64,000 bases of DNA from Streptomyces virginiae (lineage in GTDB: Bacteria; Actinomycetota; Actinomycetes; Streptomycetales; Streptomycetaceae). Of this stretch, positions 58,274 through 64,000 are shown in pieces; positions within the stretch are counted from its first letter, which is position 1; each line of letters opens with the position of its first letter. The notes under the pieces were generated by a model. The model saw only the letters and a program-made list of their open reading frames with translations, was not told where the DNA came from and searched no databases. The DNA lies in contig NZ_JOAK01000013.1 in assembly GCF_000720455.1 (NCBI RefSeq), positions 1 through 64,000 of the forward strand, given 5' to 3'. The translations under genes were made by a program, and so were the position numbers.

Positions 58274-59116
58274 ATGACCACCACCCTGCGGCCCGCGCAG
58301 CCGCTCCAGCGAAACAGTGACGGCACCCGGCGGCGGACCTACGAGGTCCGGGTCAACAGCCGTCGGGTCGGCACGCTCGAACTGGCCACCCGGTCCGCCG
58401 CCCAGCCCACCGTCGGCGTGATCCGGGGGCTGTGGATCGACGAGGACGACCGCCGGCGCGGACGCGGCACGGTCGCCGCGCTCGCGGCCGAGGAGGTGCT
58501 GCGCTCCTGGCGCTGCACCGGGATCGCGGTGTCGGTGCCCGCCGACGCCGGACCGGCGCTGCGGATGGCCGCGTCCCTGGGCTACCGCGAGACCGGCCGG
58601 ATCATGGTCAAGGAACTGCCGGCGCAGCCGCCGGGCCTCCCGGCGGGCAGCGTCGGCCGGCCGATGACCCGGGCCGAGTTCGATGCCTGGCTCGAGCCGG
58701 GCATCGTGGAGTACGGCCGCCGGCTCGTCGCCCCGGGCATGACCGACGAGCAGGGCGTGGCCGCCTCCCGCGCCGAACACGCCAGGATGCTGCCCGACGG
58801 CCCGGACACCCCCGGGACGGACTTCCTCCTGCTGGAGTCCACGGCGGGGGAGACCCTGGGCACGGTGTGGACCGGGCAGTGCGAACTGCCCGGCCTCGGC
58901 GCCGTCCCGTACGTGTACGACGTCAAGGTCGCGCCCGAACACCGCGGGCAGGGCCACGGGCGGACCCTCATGCTCCTCGCCGAGCGGACCGTGCTGGCCG
59001 CCGGAGGCCACCGGCTGGGCCTGCACGTGGTCGAGGGCAACACCCCGGCCCGGCGGCTCTACGAGTCGCTCGGATACCGGGACATCGCGGTGAACGCCTC
59101 CAAGGAACTGATCTAG
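58274..59116 (+). CDS. Tandem GNAT acetyltransferase
   Basis: A 280-residue protein with two GNAT-like halves. The first (about 20-115) has RGLWIDEDDRRRGRGTVAAL; the second (about 130-280) has the stronger acetyl-CoA motif VKVAPEHRGQGHGRTLMLL and ARRLYESLGYRDIAVN. The first half has a less complete motif and may be structural. Substrate unknown. ATG 58274; GTG 58271 is adjacent. Confidence 0.88.
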   Translation: MTTTLRPAQPLQRNSDGTRRRTYEVRVNSRRVGTLELATRSAAQPTVGVIRGLWIDEDDRRRGRGTVAALAAEEVLRSWRCTGIAVSVPADAGPALRMAASLGYRETGRIMVKELPAQPPGLPAGSVGRPMTRAEFDAWLEPGIVEYGRRLVAPGMTDEQGVAASRAEHARMLPDGPDTPGTDFLLLESTAGETLGTVWTGQCELPGLGAVPYVYDVKVAPEHRGQGHGRTLMLLAERTVLAAGGHRLGLHVVEGNTPARRLYESLGYRDIAVNASKELI

Positions 59117-59138
59117 AGCGCCCAGGGCGTGCCCTGCG

Positions 59139-59226
59139 GCCTAGGTCGTGTCCGCGAAGTCCCGCCTGCGCGGCGGGGTCCGGCACGCGCGCTTGCCGCG
59201 TTGTCGTCGGCGGACACTCCCTAGGC
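59139..59226. repeat. Inverted-repeat element, MITE-like or terminator
   Basis: Imperfect terminal arms 59139-59155 (GCCTAGGTCGTGTCCGC) and 59210-59226 (GCGGACACTCCCTAGGC) match at 15 of 17 positions. The 54-nt interior contains a further hairpin. It fills the gap between convergent genes and its right arm includes the dsbA-like stop codon. The CGCGTTGTCGTCGG motif recalls scattered Streptomyces repeats, from memory only. Confidence 0.45.
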
Positions 59227-59718
59227 CGAGGCGATCAGGCGGTCGACGATCTCCTCGATGCGGGCGCGCAGGCCCTCCTGGCTCTTGCCGCCGTCGAGGC
59301 GCTCGCCGTCGATCACGTACGTCGGGGTGCCGGTCACGCCGATCGCCTTGCCCTCGGCCTGGTCGGCGTCGACGATCAGGATGTGCCGTCCGTCGATCAG
59401 GGCGGTGTCGAACTCCTCGACGTCCAGACCCAGGCCGCGGGCCACGTCCAGCAGCACGGGCTCGCCCTTGTCGGCCAGCTCCGCCGTACGGGCCAGCAGG
59501 GCCTCCGCGTAGGGCCAGCCCTGCCCCTGCTCGGCGGCCTCCTCGGCCGCCTGCGCGGCGGCGAACGCGTGCTTGTGCTTCTCCAGGGGGAAGTGGCGCA
59601 GCCGGATGTCCAGCCGGTCGCCGTAGCGGGCCCGCAGGGCGCGGACGTCGTCCAGGGCGCGGTGGCAGTCCGGGCACTGCAGTTCGCACCAGACGTCGAG
59701 GATCACGGAATCGGTCAT
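59221..59718 (-). CDS. DsbA-family thioredoxin-fold protein
   Basis: A 165-residue cytoplasmic protein with a CPDC active site (Cys15, Cys18) near the N-terminus and the cis-Pro loop in TGTPTYVIDG. It resembles the FrnE/DsbA-like oxidoreductases. No signal peptide. I chose ATG 59718; an upstream GTG would add 14 residues. Substrate unknown. Confidence 0.88.
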   Translation of the reverse strand: MTDSVILDVWCELQCPDCHRALDDVRALRARYGDRLDIRLRHFPLEKHKHAFAAAQAAEEAAEQGQGWPYAEALLARTAELADKGEPVLLDVARGLGLDVEEFDTALIDGRHILIVDADQAEGKAIGVTGTPTYVIDGERLDGGKSQEGLRARIEEIVDRLIASA

Positions 59719-59897
59719 GCGAACAGTCTCCCAGCCCCCGCCCGCCCCACCGACCGGCACCTGCGAAGGACCCCGACCCCGAGATACCCCGGAGATCCGT
59801 CCGGCGGAGGCCCAGCGCCTGGCCCCTGCGGCGGCGGGCGGTGCACGATGGACGGACGGGGACAGACCGCCCCGCCGCCGAGAGTCCGGAGGACCGC

Positions 59898-60311
59898 ATG
59901 CTTGCCGAGACCATTTGCTCCGCGGTGTCCGCGGCGGGCCTGGGCATCGCCGCAGTGACCGCCTACCGCAGGCGGTTCCTGGCCGCCGCGCGGATCGCCG
60001 CGTACGCGCTGGTGCCGGTCGGCCTCGTGATGACGGGTGTCGTGGAGTGGCTGACCGGCATCGTCTTCAACCCGACCGTCTGGATCGGATTCGGGCTGCT
60101 GGGGCTGGCCTGGCTGATCCTCGCCACCACCCGCGCGGTGGAGCGGCGCAGCCTGGGCGGTGCCGGTAGGCCCGCGAAGAAGACGAAGGCCGGCCCGTCC
60201 CGGGAGGCCGTCGCCCCGGCCGCCTCCAAGCCCTCCCTGAGCACCCCCGCCCCGGCCCCGGCGGACGACTTCTCCGACATCGAGGCCATCCTCAAGAAGC
60301 ACGGCATCTGA
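59898..60311 (+). CDS. Small membrane protein, unknown function
   Basis: A 137-residue protein with about three hydrophobic segments (4-20, 30-50, 57-80) and a Lys/Pro/Ala-rich cytoplasmic tail ending in DDFSDIEAILKKHGI, a possible amphipathic helix. ATG 59898 has GGAGG about 8 nt upstream. No family recognised. Confidence 0.8.
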   Translation: MLAETICSAVSAAGLGIAAVTAYRRRFLAAARIAAYALVPVGLVMTGVVEWLTGIVFNPTVWIGFGLLGLAWLILATTRAVERRSLGGAGRPAKKTKAGPSREAVAPAASKPSLSTPAPAPADDFSDIEAILKKHGI

Positions 60312-60536
60312 CCCCCGCCCCCGCCCCCGGCCGCTGAGCGACAGTGGTCGAGTCCCCGCACAGCCGCCAGGGCGCACCTCAGGGGCACGCGGTGCAGGCG
60401 CCGGGCGGCGCGAAGCACGTGGGAGGGGGTCCGGGGGTGCGGAGGGCGGTGCGTCCACGAGATCGAGCGAACTGCCGCGCGAGTGTTGGCGTGTTGAGGC
60501 GTGCGGGGCGGTGCGCTGCGCCATCATCGCCCCGAC

Positions 60537-60710
60537 ATGTTCGAGACATCGCAGAGTGACCCCGCCGTGCCCGTCGCGGTACCCGACCCTGTCGCCGACG
60601 AGCCGCGGGGCTGTCTGTTCGCGCTTTCCCAGCCGCCCCTGATGATCTTCCTAGCGGTGATCGGGATCCTGTTGCTGCTCGCCGCCGTGCACGATCTGTT
60701 CCTGCTCTGA
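60537..60710 (+). CDS. Very small membrane protein
   Basis: A 57-residue ORF with a strong hydrophobic C-terminal helix (about 35-55, PPLMIFLAVIGILLLLAAVHD). It overlaps the convergent CGNR gene by 60 nt (60651-60710). Codon use and the clean membrane helix suggest it is real, but there is no obvious ribosome binding site. Confidence 0.55.
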   Translation: MFETSQSDPAVPVAVPDPVADEPRGCLFALSQPPLMIFLAVIGILLLLAAVHDLFLL

Positions 60711-61271
60711 CGGTCCCGCGTCGGCCTCCTTGCGGCGGGCCCGGTACGCCGCCACGTGCAGCCGGTTCCCGCAGGTCCGGCTGTCGCAGTAACGCCGGGA
60801 GCGGTTCCGCGAGAGGTCCACGAAGGCGCGCCGGCAGTCGGGGGCCTCGCAGCGGCGCAGCCGCTCCTCTTCCCCGGAGACCACGATGAAGGCCAGTGCC
60901 ATGCCGCCGTCGGCCGCCAGGTGGTCGCCCACCGAGGCGCCCGGCGCGAAGTAGTGCACGTGCCAGTCGTAGCCGTCGTGGTCGGTCAGCTGCGGGGTGG
61001 TGCCCGCGGTCGCCACGAGCTCGTTGATCAGCACGGACGCGGCGCGGGCGGTCGGCGCCGCGAAGACCTGGGCGAACTTCGAGCGCACGGTCCGCACGCC
61101 GGCCAGATCGCGGGCCCCGAGCTCACCGACGTCGCTGATCGAGTACTCCTGGACGAAGCCGCGCAGCGCTCCGATGTCCGAGAGCCCGTCGGGCTGGTCC
61201 GGTTCCGCCGCGGTGTTCACCAGCGCGACGACGACGTCGAGCGCGCGACGGGTGTCGTGTGGGATCTGCAC
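60651..61271 (-). CDS. CGNR zinc-finger regulator (ABATE domain)
   Basis: A 206-residue protein. The N-terminal ABATE-like domain (about 1-140) is followed by a CGNR zinc finger, CEAPDCRRAFVDLSRNRSRR then YCDSRTCGNR. Such proteins are probable stress-related transcription factors. GTG 61271 has GGGAGACACC upstream. Its last 20 codons overlap the opposing small membrane gene. Confidence 0.88.
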   Translation of the reverse strand: MQIPHDTRRALDVVVALVNTAAEPDQPDGLSDIGALRGFVQEYSISDVGELGARDLAGVRTVRSKFAQVFAAPTARAASVLINELVATAGTTPQLTDHDGYDWHVHYFAPGASVGDHLAADGGMALAFIVVSGEEERLRRCEAPDCRRAFVDLSRNRSRRYCDSRTCGNRLHVAAYRARRKEADAGPSEQEQIVHGGEQQQDPDHR

Positions 61272-61469
61272 GGTGTCTCCCTCGGGGGCCGGGCCTGCGG
61301 CGACGGGGGTGCCGCCGTGCCGCCCGACAATAGCCGGTCCCCGAGCAGCACACAGGCGCCGTCCTCGCGGGTGGCTTCCGCGGGAACAGCGCCGGGCGCA
61401 GGCGTATGTGGTTGTCCGCTCCGCACCGTCGCCCCGAGTCGGACGGTGTCGAGCGGCTGTGAGCCTGGC

Positions 61470-61883
61470 TCAGCTTTCGGCCAGGATGTGGGAGAGCTCC
61501 TTGTCGAGGTCGAAGTGCCGGTGCTCGGTCCCGGGTGGAACCGCGGCGTCCGTCCGCTTGAGGAACGACTCCAGGGCTCGGGCGGGTGCTTCGAGAAGCG
61601 CTTCTCCCTCCGGTGAGCTCAGGGCGATGCAGACGACGCCCTGACCGTGACTGCGGGAGGGCCAGACGCGGACGTCGCCGGTACCGGTGGGCCGGTGGAG
61701 GCCCTCCGCGAGGAGGTCGCGGGCGAACACCCATTCGACCGTTTCCTCGGCGCCGGTGTGGAAGGTGGCGTGCACGGCGTAGGGGTCGGCCGTGTCATAC
61801 CGCAGGCCCGCGGGAACAGGCAGTGAGGACTCGCTCGACACAACGAGGCGCAGGTGCAGCTCGCAGCTGACCGTGGTGTTCAT
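61470..61883 (-). CDS. ssgB: Sporulation and cell division protein SsgB
   Basis: A 137-residue SsgA-like protein, a near-exact match from memory to S. coelicolor SsgB (MNTTVSCELHLRLVVSSESS at the start, SHILAES at the end). SsgB is recruited by SsgA and brings FtsZ to future septum sites during sporulation. ATG 61883 gives the known length; upstream in-frame codons are not needed. A possible SigB/SigH-like promoter, GTTT-N14-GGTGGC, lies about 60-85 nt upstream on the minus strand. Strong marker for a sporulating Streptomyces. Confidence 0.96.
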   Translation of the reverse strand: MNTTVSCELHLRLVVSSESSLPVPAGLRYDTADPYAVHATFHTGAEETVEWVFARDLLAEGLHRPTGTGDVRVWPSRSHGQGVVCIALSSPEGEALLEAPARALESFLKRTDAAVPPGTEHRHFDLDKELSHILAES

Positions 61884-61942
61884 AAGCGCCAGGGCCTTTC
61901 GCTCAGTGTGCGCTCGGGGATTCGCACGTCGGCGAAATCGAC

Positions 61943-61968
61943 ATGCCACCTACGGTGTCGTTGTAAAC
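61943..61968 (-). promoter_or_regulatory. Candidate stress-sigma promoter of ssgB
   Basis: On the minus strand GTTT (61968-61965) and GGTGGCAT (61950-61943) are 14 nt apart, resembling SigB/SigH-type promoters. ssgB transcription depends on SigH in S. coelicolor (published knowledge); the match here is only partial. Confidence 0.35.
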
Positions 61969-62059
61969 CCCTCTGACCGTTTTGCGGACCTCTGGGTCCC
62001 TCGGACGGCGGATCCAAACCACCGTTCCCGTGTGCTTCGCGCTCGGGTAGATTCGACCC

Positions 62060-62542
62060 ATGAATACGGGGAGTGACCGCGGAACGAACGAGTCCGCTAC
62101 CGGCGACGCCGCCACGGAAGCCACCGCACAGGCCGCTGCGGGAACCGCCGAGGAGACCGCGGAGGAAAAGCCGCACGTCTCGAAGGCGCCCGCCTTCATC
62201 AAGGCGCGCAAGAGCCTGCACCTCAGCTGGCAGGTCGGAGTCTTCGTCGTCGGACTCGCGGTGATCGCGGCCGGCGTCGCCATGCTCGTCCTGCCCGGCC
62301 CCGGCTGGGTCGCGATCTTCGCGGGCCTGGCGATCTGGGCCACCGAGTTCGCCTGGGCCCACCTCGTGCTGCGCTGGACCAAGCGCAAGGTCACCGAGGC
62401 CGCCCAGAAGGCGCTCGACCCGAAGGTGCGCCGCCGCAACATCATCCTGACCACCACGGGCCTCGTCATCGCGGGCGCCCTGATCGGCTTCTACCTGTGG
62501 AAGTACGGGCTCGTCCTGCCCTGGGACCTCAAGGACCAGTGA
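62060..62542 (+). CDS. PGPGW/TIGR02611 membrane protein
   Basis: A 160-residue protein with an Ala/Glu-rich N-terminus (1-45), a first membrane segment (about 58-85) running into the hallmark PGPGWVAIFAGLAIWATEF, and a last segment (about 128-150). Family PF09656/TIGR02611; conserved beside ssgB in Streptomyces. TAGATT ends exactly 6 nt before ATG 62060, predicting a leaderless mRNA. Function unknown. Confidence 0.9.
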   Translation: MNTGSDRGTNESATGDAATEATAQAAAGTAEETAEEKPHVSKAPAFIKARKSLHLSWQVGVFVVGLAVIAAGVAMLVLPGPGWVAIFAGLAIWATEFAWAHLVLRWTKRKVTEAAQKALDPKVRRRNIILTTTGLVIAGALIGFYLWKYGLVLPWDLKDQ

Positions 62543-62588
62543 TGGTCAAAGAGCACCGCTGACATGGGGTAATGTTTGCGGTGCGTCC

Positions 62589-62660
62589 GGGCGATTAGCT
62601 CAGTGGGAGAGCACTTCGTTCACACCGAAGGGGTCACTGGTTCGAACCCAGTATCGCCCA
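62589..62660 (+). tRNA. tRNA-Val (anticodon CAC)
   Basis: A 72-nt cloverleaf: acceptor GGGCGAT/ATCGCCC, D arm GCTC...GAGC, anticodon stem CTTCG/CGAAG with loop TTCACAC, T arm ACTGG-TTCGAAC-CCAGT, discriminator A. Reads GUG. TAATGT about 20 nt upstream is a likely -10. Confidence 0.97.
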
Positions 62661-62670
62661 CCCGGACCAG

Positions 62671-62700
62671 AGGCCCGGAGACTTCACCGTCTCCGGGCCT
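62671..62700. terminator. Terminator after tRNA-Val(CAC)
   Basis: Perfect 12-bp stem AGGCCCGGAGAC/GTCTCCGGGCCT with a 6-nt loop, between the tRNA and the convergent membrane gene. Confidence 0.8.
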
Positions 62701-62714
62701 CCGGCGTTCCCGCC

Positions 62715-64000
62715 CTACCGCAGCCGCCCGATCACGGCCCGCAGCCTGCGGGCGTCGCGCAGCCGCTTCTCGTACGTCGCCCCCACCGCCAGCAGCAGCA
62801 CGCCCGCCAGGGCCGGCAGCACCCAGCGCGGCAGCGCACCCGCGACCTGCACCACGTACGGGGCCAGCTCGTGCACCGCCACCGCCGCCAGCACCGCGCC
62901 GCCCAGCAGGAGCGGGGCCTGCAGCCGCCACCTCGCGCCCGCCAGGGTCACCGCCAGCGCGGCCACCCCCAGCACCAACGGGCGCACCCAGTCCGCGTCG
63001 GCCCAGGCCGCCAGCAGGCTCGGCAGCAGCGTCGCCGCCAGCCCCGGTCCGTACGCCGCCCAGGACGAGGCCCGTGCGTCCCGGCGCCGCCGCAGGAACC
63101 CCACCGCGAGGGCGGGCACGGTGACCGGCAGCGTGTAGGCCTCCGGCGCCGTCACCCCCGCCTCCGCCAGCCGCACCCACGTCGCCGCCACGAACAGCGC
63201 GCCCGCGGCCCAGCCCAGCACCCGCCGCTCCGGCCGCACCGCCGCCCCCGCGCAGACCACCCCGGACAGCGCCAGGACCAGCGCCAGCGTCCCGGGCCGC
63301 CCCGCGGACAGGGCCAGGGCCAGGACGCCCGACACGGCCGCCGCGATCTCGGCCGGCAGCCGTACGGCCCCCAGCCGCGGACCCAGCGCCGCCACCAGCG
63401 CCGGAACCGCGAGGACCGGCAGCGCCCACCAGACCACCGCCAGGTCCGTCACCGCGGCCGCCGCCACCAGCAGCCCCGTCGCGTAACCGACCGCGCACAC
63501 GGCCGCCCCCGACCGCACCCACCGCACGGCGGGCCCGTACGCCGCTCCCGCCGCACAGCCGGCACCCAGCAGCCCCCAGACCGCGAAGGTCGCCGCGCGG
63601 CCGTCCAGCGCGCCCAGGGACACGTTCACGGCCCCCGCCAGCGCGCACGCGGCCGCGGCGATCCCGGCCCCCCGCCCCGGGGAGCGCAGAGCCAGGAACC
63701 CCGCCGCGCCCGTCACCGCGAGCTGTAGCGCGAACACCGCCGCCACCGGGAACCCCAGCAGCACCGGCGCCGCGAACAGACCCGCCCAGCCCAGTACCAC
63801 CGCCAGCACCCCGGGCTCCGGCCGCGCCGACACCCGCGACAGCCACCGGGCCGCCCCCGCCGTCAGCAGCAGCCCGACCGCCGCCGACGCCCCCGGACCG
63901 TACGCATCCGCCGCCGGGGTGGTCGCCGCCCACACCTCCTCCAGCACCCGCAGCCGGGCCACCAGCACCGGAGCCACCGCCGCGCCGGACGCCAGCGCGC
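62715..64000 (-). CDS. Multi-pass membrane protein, 5' end outside window
   Basis: At least 428 residues with 12 or more Ala/Leu/Val-rich hydrophobic segments and few charged loops. The frame stays open to the right edge, so the start is beyond 64000. It resembles the large SCO7613-type membrane proteins of Streptomyces, but I cannot assign a function. The C-terminus is short and basic (YEKRLRDARRLRAVIGRLR). Confidence 0.75.
   Translation of the reverse strand, partial: ALASGAAVAPVLVARLRVLEEVWAATTPAADAYGPGASAAVGLLLTAGAARWLSRVSARPEPGVLAVVLGWAGLFAAPVLLGFPVAAVFALQLAVTGAAGFLALRSPGRGAGIAAAACALAGAVNVSLGALDGRAATFAVWGLLGAGCAAGAAYGPAVRWVRSGAAVCAVGYATGLLVAAAAVTDLAVVWWALPVLAVPALVAALGPRLGAVRLPAEIAAAVSGVLALALSAGRPGTLALVLALSGVVCAGAAVRPERRVLGWAAGALFVAATWVRLAEAGVTAPEAYTLPVTVPALAVGFLRRRRDARASSWAAYGPGLAATLLPSLLAAWADADWVRPLVLGVAALAVTLAGARWRLQAPLLLGGAVLAAVAVHELAPYVVQVAGALPRWVLPALAGVLLLAVGATYEKRLRDARRLRAVIGRLR

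Overview
The window is a high-GC, gene-dense piece of an actinobacterial chromosome, almost certainly from the conserved core of a Streptomyces. The pointers are the ssgB gene, strong third-position GC bias, frequent GTG starts, 4-bp ATGA/GTGA gene overlaps, many apparently leaderless starts, an arginine cluster with ARG-box-like operators, and long G+C-rich hairpin terminators. I see no prophage, integrative element, CRISPR array or antibiotic gene cluster.

Layout. 0.1-3.4 kb: a membrane-anchored protein with a mycosin-like subtilisin, an SseB-like protein and a DUF1844 protein. 3.4-6.2 kb: the infC-rpmI-rplT operon with a structured leader and an AUC start codon, then an rRNA methyltransferase. 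6.2-11.3 kb: an orphan histidine kinase and pheST. 11.4-20.3 kb: a SpoIIE-type phosphatase, a TPR regulator, a Nudix hydrolase, a 3-hydroxyacyl-CoA dehydrogenase, a secreted GHL10 hydrolase, a divergent EamA/MocR pair whose start codons overlap, and a histidine-phosphatase-like protein without its catalytic histidines. 20.5-32.1 kb: argCJBDR, a five-gene insertion of membrane, cell-wall and HEAT-repeat proteins, then argG and argH. argF is not here.

32.2-41.9 kb: a lipoprotein, a HAD-like protein, a TetR/MFS efflux pair, a repeat-rich membrane protein, an acyltransferase, a secreted glycerophosphodiesterase, a sigma-factor gene that appears frameshifted and carries a TTA codon, a GNAT and two small membrane proteins. 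42.2-45.2 kb: metNIQ behind a short Cys/Met-rich leader peptide. 45.5-53.5 kb: a GNAT, then cobalamin genes cobL (cbiET), a BluB-CobT fusion with a huge low-complexity N-terminus, and a cysG/cobA-like gene, followed by a TrmH-family methyltransferase. 53.5-64 kb: a Ser/Thr kinase, a five-tRNA cluster (Gly, Cys, 3 x Val), pabB-pabC, a tandem GNAT, a DsbA-like protein, small membrane proteins, a CGNR regulator, ssgB, a PGPGW membrane protein, tRNA-Val(CAC) and a multi-TM protein running off the end.

Most of this is housekeeping. The best leads are regulatory or anomalous: the metNIQ leader peptide, the infC leader and AUC start, matching stems in both infC-operon spacers, the frameshifted TTA-containing sigma gene, the BluB-CobT fusion, the overlapping EamA/MocR starts, and a repeated pattern of a -10-like hexamer 6-8 nt before the start codon. 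All functions are inferred from sequence motifs and remembered family features; no search was run.
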